The translations under genes and the position numbers were made by a program. From Fragilaria radians (lineage: Eukaryota > Bacillariophyta > Fragilariophyceae > Fragilariales > Fragilariaceae), in contig CAAAJI010000204.1 of NCBI GenBank assembly GCA_900642245.1, forward strand, positions 1 to 41,358: 41,358 bases of DNA, read 5' to 3'. This document shows positions 30,257-41,074 of the stretch, one piece after another. Positions within the stretch are counted from its first letter, which is position 1; each line of letters opens with the position of its first letter. The notes beneath the pieces are model-generated. The model was not told the DNA's origin, did no database searches, and saw nothing but the letters and a program-made list of their open reading frames with translations.

Positions 30257-31854
30257 CAAACATATATATATATATATATATATATGATGTAGGGGGGAAA
30301 ATGGAAGATGTTACGTGAAAGAACATTACCTTTTCCGTTTTAAGACTAGGTCACAGTTAGGACATCAAATTTCTTAATTCCCATTCCTTCCTTCCTATTT
30401 GTTTTCCTATTGTTTTGTTCTTTTTGAATTTTTGGAATAAAAGTCAGTAAGTATGCTTGTAACCTAAATAGAAAAGGGATCAGGTTGTTAGAAAACTGTT
30501 GATGAGTTCTTAAATTGATGTGCAATACAGAAGAAAGTAACTTTTTCAATTGGAATGTTTATATCGTCCTTTCAAAGTTCAGATATGCTTCCGACAAAGG
30601 TAGGATATCTCTCACAGACTCTTATAATTACACCAGATCCAATTCGATCCTACTTTCACTCAAGAGTATTTGATCCTTTTTGATTTCTTTTTCTCATTTC
30701 ATGATTTTTTCGCCCCAAAACACGTTTGAATGAGTCAAGTGTGTATTGTTTTGGATTCTTGAAATTGTGTGTACAAGGGTAATCCATTCCAAAGTTTAAA
30801 TTGACTGGATTTAGGCACTCTCAATGTTTGGAATTGTCATGTATTTGGCATCAAGATTGATGGCATTTGGTGCACCTGGAGAAACTCCCATCCTAAGATT
30901 GTGACTCTAAATATCAAGGATAGAAGTTCACATCAAAAATCAGCATACCGATCTGGTTAACAATTACACATACTAGAATCATCAGTTACTTGCTGAACCT
31001 TCAAATAAATTGTCGGAAGTGAAACTTTCCAGAAAAGATAAGAGGAAAATGTGTCTAAATCGAAAGAATCAAAGGCAGCACTATTAATCTGTGGATTGCA
31101 GAAGGATATTGGCGTTGAAGTCCAGCATCCAACTATAATATAGACCGGTAATTTTGGCTCTAGTTGTTTTCTTAGAATTCATTCACTGGCGTACTGTCTT
31201 GATGTATCACCACGAAAAATCATTTTATTTTGGGATGATAGGGATTCTTTCAATTCCGATTTTTTTCTGAAAAATAGTTTTCAGGATTTGTAAAGAGGAA
31301 GAATGACACAAGTTTCGTGATTTTGGAAACCTGCCGAGAATATCCATACTACTGAGTCCAACCCACTTTGGTTTTTATTTGTTAACATTCTTTAGGGGCA
31401 GCAAATTTGTGAAAAGAGTGAGCTGTGAGAATTTACTTTAATTTAGTAGTCAGAACATTAGTTCAACTTGTGCTTTTAGTGAAGAGGACTTCCAACAATG
31501 AGAATGATACAGATATCCTTACTTAAAATGTGAACAGTGAGGGGCATGAGAATCCCATAATCAAGTTTCTCTCAATTGAATCGTTTATGATACAAAGGGT
31601 GTTAGAGCAAATCACCATGAGCTATTGATTTGAGCAACATTACTGTTACTGGGAGATTGAAAGATTTCTGGAAGGCATTTTCCTCCCATCGTGTATGCAC
31701 GTTTTGTTAATTATATAATTATATATTACTGCTACTGTCGATTGTTGCGTTTCAGTTTATCAAATGTGAATACTTAACCCGACATGACATTCATTGCCTC
31801 AAAGGTGACAAGCTAAGAAGATAAAGGAAGAAATAAATAATAATAGCAGAAGTG
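30257..31854. other. Intergenic before kinase-cyclase gene
   Basis: No gene is recognised in these 1.6 kb. The right end must include the promoter of the kinase-cyclase gene and possibly a missing first exon: an AG acceptor-like TAATAGCAG ends at 31849, just before its first ATG, but no matching signal-anchor exon could be identified. Confidence 0.4.
30262..30285. repeat. (TA)n microsatellite
   Basis: About 12 TA units lie just after the THO1 stop codon, in its presumed 3' UTR. Confidence 0.9.
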
Positions 31855-34800
31855 ATGGTTCACAACAACGACGAGAAGTCATACAAAATCTGTAATGTTC
31901 TTGGCGGGTTGGATGTCACAAGAACTGTTTCATCGCAAACTCAGAGAGTTTTTCGTGGAGCAATCAAAGATGTTGAACTGATTCGAGAGTATGTCAGTCT
32001 AGCAGCAACAAACAAGGGCATCCTTGGAGGATTTTCGGATTTAAAGGCATTGAATGAATCACTCCAATGGCGAAAAAGAGGTTTCACTCAAAAAACTACA
32101 ACCGTACAAGCTGGAATAGGTTACTCGGATGATCGACAAGGGCGTGACATAGATAGATTCATTTCGCTGTCGGATGAAAAACCTTTCTCAGGAGACAAAG
32201 AAACAGATATGAGAATAGCAGATACTTTGTCAAATATTCTTCCGTGGATAGTAGATAGACGGTCTATCGAAAGTCGATGGTGGAAACCGCATCAAAACGG
32301 TAAATGTCAAGGACCAGAAAAAGAACCATTCATGTTTGATTCTCTTTACACTGCAGCTTGGTTTGGAACTTACAGCGATGTCTGGATCTACTACCCACCT
32401 ATGGCGGTCTTCGGAAATCATCATCCATTAACCTTTGGCGACATAATTGGGGGGAAATCAGTCAGTCATGATCTTCCTTTTGTGCAACCGAATCTTCCTG
32501 AATTCAATCCAGGTCGAAAAGCTTTTTTTGGAAATCCGTACCCAGATGTGGCCCGACCAGGGCTTTCTCTCATCACCGCTCTGGCTCCAGTTTATTACAA
32601 CGGCACATATGGAAATTATACAAACAATGACGTTTACATCGCATCAACAGGTGTCGATATTGCGGTTGATTCAACGTCAACAATGTTGGATATTCTTTTG
32701 GACAAAATGACTGCATCAAGTTTTGCGATTATTGTCGATATGGAGTTCCACTCAATCGTCATATCCCAGACGGCTGTGGACCGACTATATCCTAAAATGA
32801 CAGACTGCGAAGACTATCGAGTTGTTCGAAACAGGGTTGATGGCTCCATCATTGACGACCGTCGAAATCAGACGTACCTTGTATCAGATACCATCCATCA
32901 ACCATTGACAACACTTGAAAGCGCAGATTGGAAGGATCTACAATCTCAAGTGTTGCGAATGCGACCTGGTAGTCGGACGGTCATGACAATAAATCTGACA
33001 TTGACAGGTTTCACCAAGCCTCGTGAATACTACGTCATGTGTGAGAGGTGGGAAGAGGTAGCGGACTGGGCAATATTAGCCTTTGCTTCTAAAGTTGAAG
33101 TTGATAAGGCAATCAACATAGTCATTCATGATGGACTATCGAATCTGAATTCAACCCTAGCTGCTCTAAACGGAGAAAGGGGGAAAGAATTGTATGGCGA
33201 AGTTCTCATTTCAAATGATGGATTCCTTGATGTTGCAGTATCTCACAAATCAAATCCATCATGGGTGACAGTTGCCTCGTACCAAAAGATAGAATGGAAA
33301 TTGAAGTCTGGAGAGTCCATAAGGTTTAATTTTACAGTGAACACAACAAATCTTGACTTTGGTATCACCAAGTCATACCTAGTATTTTCAGTAAAGGATG
33401 ATGGTTATCCCGATTGTTTTTACGACCATGAACTCAATTTTCCAGTAAGCGTGGATGTCCTACCAAAAGACTGTTTTGCATTGACCGGTGATAGGATGCG
33501 AGTCCCAGACGCTGAAGAAAACTGTATCTGCATGCAAAGTTCAGTAGAAATCAGGGGAACATGTTTTCACCTTTTCACTCTGCTTACATCTGCCTTTTTG
33601 ATTTCATTAACCATTCTCTTCTTGTCAACATATTTATACCTCAAGAATCAGAGGGAAAGAGCCGATTGGGTATGGAGAATAAAAACGTCTGATATAGTCA
33701 TTGAGGACAATCCAGTAATCTTAGGTCGCGGCTCCTTCGGATTGGTGATTCGGGCAGAATATCGCGGTACTCCTGTAGCCGTGAAAAGAGCAATCCCTCC
33801 CAAATCAAATCAACAGCGATCATCTCTTCCATTTTCGGTCAATAATTTTCATGATATTTCCTTAAATATCAATGAAAACAGCAATTCTTCGATGCCAGAA
33901 GGAACAACGGGTGTTGGACAAGGCCTTGAAACTTCACACAATAGTTTGAGGAAAATATCAACCAAGATACAAACTGCAATACTTAACAGTCAAGGAGCGT
34001 TTATGCCCTCAAACACTCTAAGTACTAGTTTGAATACAATTATGCAATCAAGCACTTCAAACTATCAGCAGCGCTACAACAATAACAGAAATCAAAGGGA
34101 TTTGAAGAATGATTTCATTAGAGAGATTCGCTTGCTCTCTAAGCTTAGACATCCATGCATCACCACAGTAATGGGAGCAGTTATCGACTTGGGAGAAGAG
34201 CCACTGTTGGTGATGGAACTAATGGACCACGGATCACTGTTTGATCTTCTTCAAAACGAAACTGTTTACATTGATGGTGAAATTGTGTCGCAAATCCTCC
34301 AAGACATAGCGCAAGGACTGCGTTTTTTACATGCTGCAACCCCTCAAGTCATTCACGGTGACCTGAAGGCTCTTAATGTTCTCGTAGATAGCCGATTCAG
34401 GGCTAAAGTGGCTGACTTTGGTCTTTCTCAAAAGCGTGGTGCTGGAGCTGTTGGTACACCCTACTGGATGGCACCTGAGCTGCTCGTGAACCCAAATTCC
34501 TCAATAACTGCTTCGTCTGATGTATATTCGTTTGGTATTGTTCTCTATGAGGTATATTCGAGGAGTATTCCATATGAGAATGAAGATTTCGATGAAACAA
34601 TTCGAAAAATATGTGATTCAAGTGTAAACAAACGTCCTGAGATACCAGAATCTATGCCCCCATCTATATCAGACCTAATGCAGTGGTGTACCCATGGAAT
34701 GGCCCATCTTCGTCCTACCTTTCGCGAGATCGACCAAATATTAGCATCATTGAAAGTGCGCAATGTCGAGCCCAACCAAACCTTTCGCTATACAGACAAA

Positions 34801-35485
34801 CGTAAAAAGTATTGGAATTCCGCTGTGCCATGTGCTGCAGAAGAATTGCTCTTGGAAATCTTCCCCGCTAAAGTGGCTGAGTCGCTACGTTTGAGGCAAA
34901 AAGTAGAGCCTCAAAATTTTGATTGCGTGACGATATTCTTTTCAGACATCATCAACTTTCCTCAGATAATTCGAGACCTTCATCCTCTTAAGGTCATTGA
35001 TCTTCTTGATCGACTGTATTCGAGAATGGATAGCCTCTCGAGGGCTCATGGTGTCTTTAAAGTAGAGACAGTTGGTGATCAATGGATGGGAGTGACTAAT
35101 CTAGCGACAACTCAGATGGATCACGCAAAAAGGATGGCAATCTTTGCTCGGAATGCCATTCGTGCTGCCCGAATGACATTACTGGATGAAGCGGATCCCA
35201 CGTTTGGGTTGTCTTTGTATCCGAATCGGTATGCATTCAGGACCTGTGATTGCAAATGTGATTGGATCAAGGAACTGTAGGTACACTTTGATTGGTGATA
35301 CAGTAAATACCGCAGCTAGGATGTCGACAAATTCCTTTCCTAACCGGATAATGTGTTCACAAGTCACTGCTAATATTTTACAAGAGCAGATACCTAGTGC
35401 CGAATGGAAGGATTGGATCGAATACTTTGGAAAGGTGGATGTGAAAGGAAAAGGTTCCATGGATACTTATTTGGTCATCACATGA
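31855..35485 (+). CDS. Cache-TM-TKL kinase-class III nucleotide cyclase receptor (one frameshift)
   Basis: About 1209 aa if one extra base is discounted. The ectodomain has a dCache-like core (FFGNPYPDVARPG ... IASTGVDIAVDS ... FAIIVDMEFHSIVIS). A TM helix is at about 571-597. The kinase has LGRGSFGLV (623-631), VAVK (Lys644), a Ser/Asn-rich insert of about 108 aa, the helix C glutamate (Glu757), HGDLKALN (834-841), DFG (854) and APE (873), so it looks catalytically competent. The cyclase follows: metal Asp1031 (FFSDIINF), VETVGD (1070-1075), then IRIGMHSGPV and GDTVNTAARM. Its last part is in the next frame; one G too many in GGG at 35206-35208 explains the shift, and the unshifted frame ends at 35280. 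No signal anchor precedes the ectodomain, so a 5' exon may be missing. An in-frame stop at 31834-31836 excludes extension without splicing. Confidence 0.9.
35206..35208 (+). other. Frameshift point in cyclase domain
   Basis: Upstream, frame 1 reads DEADPTFG. Downstream, the next frame reads CLCIRIGMHSGPVIAN, the conserved continuation of class III cyclases. A single extra G in this GGG run would account for the change exactly. It may be a real lesion or a base-calling or assembly error. Confidence 0.8.
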
Positions 35486-35742
35486 CATTATAATGAATGA
35501 AGTATTTACTCAATTTTTTTAGATTTTGCGTTTCACATCCAAGAAATTAGTTGGAACTATGATCTATTTTTGACGCGCTATCTTTCATATTTTATATTTT
35601 GTACACTTCATCGTTGGCTCTCCAAAATAAGATTAGAATTACGGAATTTTTTGAATTGTCTAGCATTGTCAGCTTCAACTTGAGAATTATTCATTGTTAT
35701 TATTTTTTGTGCCATAGTTTGAAAATGTAGGTCTATAATAGT
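35486..35742. other. 3' flank of cyclase gene
   Basis: AT-rich sequence following the cyclase stop, probably its 3' UTR. No gene is recognised. Confidence 0.5.
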
Positions 35743-36440
35743 TTGATAAGTAAGGTCAAGATTATTGATATTAATTATGTAAATTGTCAGCCTATAACTC
35801 AGTTTGCAAATGTCTATCCTTACGTATTTTCTCTAGATTCTCCATTAAGAGATTCTAGGGTATTGAATACTCTAGACGAAGTGTACAATGTTCCTGTTTT
35901 AAAGTGTAACCTGATGTCATTGAAGAAAGCACTGCAAAAATGGATTGGTAAGAAAAATCATCAATTTTCATTGAAAAAGGCAGATGAAGCAATGACCTTT
36001 GATAAGAAGATGCATTCAAGCAATGGATACAACTCTGGAATTGATGTAGTTTCGTAATAGGAACATGCCATGGTTGTGGAAGACCAAAAGGAAGCAGCAA
36101 GCAGATTTGATAATGGAACATGTTACCAAGTATGAATCACCAAAAGCATCAAAAAACAATGGTTGGATAATCAAAGACTTCAATGAAATATTTTGTGTTT
36201 GATTCCAAGTTACCAAGGCTAAGCGATTGATGATTGATAATGAATCTTGACCCAAGTCTCGTGCGTTTCAGGAGAAAGACTGATGATTGGCATAAAAATT
36301 CTCAACAACCTAATTGATGTAAAACTGGAAAGATTGGCTACTTTTTGTGGATGAAGCAGCAAATATGAAGTGGTGCGTCTTTTTGACCAACAAAACATTT
36401 AATTCAAGGTACTATTTGACTTTATCAAGGATTCAAGGAT
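35743..36440 (+). mobile_element. Second Ty1/copia fossil (pre-integrase to integrase)
   Basis: The frame reads LDEVYNVPVLKCNLMSLKKA, matching the pre-integrase link of copia elements; the element at 12399 has YEVKYVPELWMNLFSLNKA. Next come FDKKMHSSNGYNSGIDV, a decayed zinc region near 36150-36230 (NNGWIIKDFNE, TKAKR), and DWLLFVDEAANMKWCVFLTN near 36330-36400, which corresponds to the start of the integrase core. Stops and frame changes break it throughout. Gag, RT, RNase H and LTRs are not recognisable. It begins about 260 bp after the cyclase gene. Confidence 0.65.
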
Positions 36441-37270
36441 TTACAAGTTATGCATCATAACTTAATAATATATATCAGATGTGACTTTGAATGTGTTTAG
36501 TAGGATCACTGCCTCAGCAGAAGCCAAAGGTTGACCTAGAATTTATAACATTATGGAAAAATGCGAGCCATGTGGACCAAAGGGTAAATCTGCGGATAGA
36601 AGCTGTAGCAGCAGCAACACTGAACTTCAAGTTTGGAAGAAATTGTATATAAGACTCCATAGTTAATTTGGTGCTGCGCAATTCTTGACAGCTCTAGTTG
36701 CAGTGTTTCAAGGTAAACCGGGTCAAATGATGATTTGGATAACTGGCTTGGTTCCACTTTGCTACTGATTTCATCAACTTGAATTTGTCTATTAATATGT
36801 TGACAATCCTTTTCTCTTGCGCTTTATTGGGAGGAACACATTCTGGCACTTGATTGGGATCAATTACATTTTTTTCTGTTGCATTGGAAGAATCTGCCTT
36901 TGGCTTCTGAGAAGTGTAGTGTGATGTGCGGTTTGAAGGCTTGTGCCATAGCATCTGGATCCTGTAGGGCTTTTGTCTTCCCGTCTCTCTGAATTTGAAT
37001 CAACAAAGGGGGTCAGGTTAGTATACACTCTTCTTAGTTTATCAGATGCAAGTTGAACCATCTCTGTTCAGCCCATCCTTTTTCGGTATTGATGCTGGTA
37101 TATATCATTTTGGTACGCTTTACCACCATTTCTTGATTTTTTATCTTGCTTTGATACCTCATTGTCTTCCGTAGTTCCTCAAGAATTTTCTTTCTATTCT
37201 GTTTTAACTTTGAAATCTTTCTTGTGTTTTCTTTGGTCTTGGACATTTCGTATCCTGTTCATAATGAACG
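36441..37270. other. Unassigned, broken coding-like sequence
   Basis: Several overlapping minus-strand frames (36551-37246) look protein-like in composition, for example a Lys-rich helix with KLKQNRKKILEELRK. They switch frame repeatedly and match no family that I recognise. Given the flanks they are probably transposon remains, possibly part of the LINE-like copy just to the right. Confidence 0.4.
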
Positions 37271-37390
37271 TCTATCTGGTTGAACTGTTGCGGAGATATG
37301 ATTGTTATTGGTGTTATCCAGTGTAAGAGTGTTGGATTTGTGGTTACAATAGTTACCATGGGGCTCGAAATAATTCGTTCTTCTTGATGT
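37271..37390 (-). mobile_element. LINE-like fossil, copy A
   Basis: The plus-strand sequence from CTATCTGGTTGA through GTGTTGGATTTGTGG to GAAATAATTCGTT aligns with 39371-39485 in the larger copy, with scattered changes. In translation both copies show NT.NNNH and IATATQPD/ISATVQPD-like residues. It appears to be the region preceding the endonuclease; the endonuclease itself is not seen in this copy. Confidence 0.5.
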
Positions 37391-38697
37391 TGACTTCTTT
37401 GGCTGCAATTATGGCTTGCATCAAAAGGACATGGAGCATGTGATCGTCTAAATTTTTGCTTCTTTTGATAGGTAATCTTGACTTTGATTCCTTTATCAAG
37501 CTTTTGGTATTTGGGGGGTGTATCTTCGAGGGCAATTAGTGCCAGACTGATTGTCCGCGAGCTTGGAAATGGCTTAAACTTACTTTATAAACAGTTGACG
37601 GACGGACACGATCGTTAAAAAATTTAATTTAACAATAGTGTAATTCAATGATTAGCATAACCATCATGTTTTAGATTGTCTGTCCTCCAAATTAATTGGT
37701 TATAATATAGCGTCACACCAACCTAGTCCCTGGGGTCAGCAGCCTTTCACATAAAAAGGATTACGATAGTATTTTTATCTCAATCTGACTCCATAAATTG
37801 GAATCCTTTGTATGAATTTCTGCTTTCAAGTTGTCAAGGTGAATTGTTAACCAGCTGATCAAATGTTGGTAACTTCACCGCTCTACTTTCTGATCCAATC
37901 TCCATGTTTGTTGACGCTCAATTCAATCCTTTCTACCTTCGAAGTTTGTTGAAAGGCTTTGACCTTAAGTGCCAGAGTGTAGTAGTTAATTCATACGACT
38001 AAAAAGAGTTATTATTTCAATCTATATTTCATACAGGATTGAACTACTTTGTCACTCCTATGTTTTCACTCTTTTGAAATTTGTGTTTCGAGACTCACAG
38101 AATGGTCCGTATCTCCAACAAAATGTTCATATTGTGAGGCTGTTTCTGCTCCCTTGACAAGTTCCAAATACTGGGCTGTGAGCTTCAATTGAGTATCGAG
38201 CAATTTCAGTACTACCTTCACTCTGAACATTGTAGATCATTTCTGTAAGTTGCTGAAAATGGAGTTGCACAATGGATAGTTACTCTGAAACTCGAGATAC
38301 CTTCTCCTTTCACTTTTGCGGTTTTTTCTGCAATCGTTTTCTCCATTTAAGTCTGCAATGATGAATGATCAGGTAGCGCGTCCCTGTATCACTGATGCAT
38401 CTGATAAAATAAATATTTGTCTAGGTGATGCAACGGTAGTCTGAATTGTGCATATAACAATCATTTTCTTAAAAGCTGTGTGTATATAGTGCCTGAAGAA
38501 GATACATAGTTAAGGGTGGCATTCGACGTCAATAACGTCTTCAATTTTAGTTGGAAACGCTCTTTCATCAGCAAAATGAGTTTGCCTACAAAAAGGGGAG
38601 TCACCCAAAACCCAAGGGAAGCTGGCCAAGGACTAAAAAGGTCAGCAAAGATAAGTAAGAAACAACCTGGTGATCACGCGAGAAAACCAGAAGGCGG
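37391..38697. other. Intergenic with unassigned coding-like scraps
   Basis: A 54-codon minus-strand frame with ATG at 38230 and stop at 38066 reads LDTQLKLTAQYLELVKGAET, then ASQYEHFVGD: helical and protein-like but unknown. Near 37,900 the minus strand reads ESRAVKLPTFD, reminiscent of retroelement gag starts. On the plus strand, ATG 38576 opens a 47-codon Lys-rich frame. None is supported as a gene; decayed retroelement gag is the most likely source. Confidence 0.35.
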
Positions 38698-41074
38698 TCA
38701 GACAAAAAGATTAAAGTGATTACATTTCTCCTGGGCTAGAGACCCTCTACTGCTATGCAAAATTCCTTTCCATGTTGAGTAATCATTCACAATTGCTTCA
38801 TCAAGGCTTGCCGTTTCTGAGTCGGTATGATGCGTATTGACATTGTCTACATATGCTGATGACTTGAAAAAAACATCTAGAGAGTTTCCACAAGGATAAC
38901 TTACACCTATTGCTTGACTCTCGGAAGACTTGATAAGTTCATTGCAGATAAATGTCCATATTGTGATCACATGTATCCTGTGAACCAAGTTCTCTTGCCA
39001 GCATATAGTATAATCCGAGGTTTGTGTTGCTTTCATTGAAGTCGCCGCCTGTTATTTTCATAAAATTGTCTTGTTGAAGTGTCTCAAGTACTTCTATTAG
39101 ATCTCTTAGCATGGCAGTTTTGGGCAGAAAGTGTCTCCCAGCTTACGGGGACTTGTAAAGATCCATTCAGTTTCTGAAGTAGTTAGGTGGAACCTTGAAC
39201 AATGACTCCCTATAAGAGAAGCTTGTATTTTTGGGTGTCTCTGAAGCAGTGGCCTCCTGAACTAGAAGGCATCTATCTGGAAGTTTTCAATCCACTGAAA
39301 AATGGAGTCCATTTTGCCGTTTAGAACTCCCAAGCCTGCCATGTTGTTTGTAATCAGGTTGATTGAGTAACTATCTGGTTGAGTTGCTGTTGCAATATCA
39401 TGATTATTGCCGTTATGCGGTGTATTAGTGTTGGATTTCTGGCTGAGGTAGTGAGGCTTGAAATAATTAGTTATTTTCGTGGTAAAATTTTCGACACTTC
39501 CCTGCAAAGAGGTTGACTTTCTTGGGAAGGTTAGGTTAGAATTGTTGCGTTACTCATTCATTATTTGTAATTGTTTGGCCCTTGTTCTGGCGCTGATAAT
39601 AAGCTTTGGCTGGAGCCTTGTGCTGATGTCTTGCATACTGTTAGTTTGAATGGATTATTGAGACTTCTTTTGCTGATATTGTTGTTGATTAATTGATGAA
39701 TGTTGGTGCCATATGTGTTGTTTTCTAGTTGCACGATTCTTCTCTTTCGGGACAAAATTGGACTCTTCCTACTCTTCTTATTCGTATTGCCTCTGTTCTT
39801 GAGGGGAGTTCTTGTTGTCAATGGCATCAGGAAGAGGAATAGATATCTTGCCCACTTGAATTAGGATTGACTTAAGAAGATCTGGAATTTTCACCTTTTA
39901 TTTGCGTAACTTTCTAGCTTTTCTTGATATCTTTCACTTCGGCTCTAAGGTTTTCCCCTTCTGAGGATTCAACAATGTTGGACTGGAGGTCTGAGACTTC
40001 TGAATGTGTAGCAGTTGCAGTGGGAGGGGTAGTGCTTGAAGCTTGGATGATATCAATTTCTTGAATCTCCAGGCTATTGATAGATGCAATGCTTTGGGAG
40101 GCATAAGAATCTTGGCTACTGAAAAAGTCATCTTGTGGAAGGCAAGTAACTTCTGGGTATGTGTCGAATCATCTTGTGTCTTCTGGATCAAGATCTGTGT
40201 ACCACTGTTGAATTTCTGACTTCAATTTGTTTCTGAGAAGACTGAAGGAGCTCTTTGGAACTAAAAATGTAATATTACACTTGTTTGGGTTATAGATGAC
40301 ATGATCAGTTGATATGGAGGCTTTAACCTTTTCTTCCAATTTACAGAATGCTTCTTCTGAAGCATAGTTTACAACAATTGTCCATGTGTTGGTGTTCTTA
40401 ACAGTAGCATACTTGATTGCTGTTTTATTTGCTGATTCATCAACACTTCTTAGGAGGAAGGAGATGAATTCACTGGGAGGAATAGACAACTTAATTACCT
40501 GCATCATGGGTCTAACATACTGGGACTTAACTTCCACGCCAAAGACTCAAGTGTTGTGTATTGTTTTGGAATCTGTGACTCTCATGGGTATGCTTTGAGT
40601 TCTAAAGTGGGGCACCAAGTGCTTGGAAGCTGCATTCTTGAAACGTCTGCTGACTACGTTGTTGCATATTCATTTGTCATGCAAGAAGGGAAGACTTGGT
40701 AAAGATAAGAAGCATCTACGTGCTCAACAAGATCAAATTGACAACCGGAAAAAATATTCCGTACAACATCCTCAGGATTGAAAGTCAAATAGGAAAAAAG
40801 TAGGAGCAGTCCCTGTTCAGCCGTCATTGTATTCTTTTTTCCCAAAAGGAATCATATTTAAAGTTGCACTGGATTTGAACAGACTCTTTTCTAGTTTTTC
40901 ATAAGCTTGTTTTATATGCTCCTCATTACTATCATTACCGCTATATCCAAGCAACTTTAGAGCCACATGAAAAATCTCTCTTACATCATCACAACCCCTA
41001 ACCCCTTGTATCAGGTTAGGATTTTCTTTGAACAATTGACTTCTCTCTGGTTTCATTTCATAAATACGGCTCAT
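38698..41074 (-). mobile_element. LINE-like non-LTR retrotransposon fossil, copy B (ORF1 and endonuclease part)
   Basis: Reading leftwards from ATG 41074, a broken first protein occupies 41074 to about 39830, with at least one frame slip near 40840 and several stops. It has no family that I can name. Then comes an AP-endonuclease-like domain: LITNNMAGLGVLNGKMD (about 39290-39350), LVQEAT (39248-39265, one frame slip away) and GDFNESNTNLGL (about 39020-39050). These correspond to the N-terminal strand, the catalytic Glu box and the GDFN box of LINE endonucleases. A following frame runs to about 38698. No reverse transcriptase is found to the left, so the element is 5'-derived and truncated. 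Confidence 0.72.
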
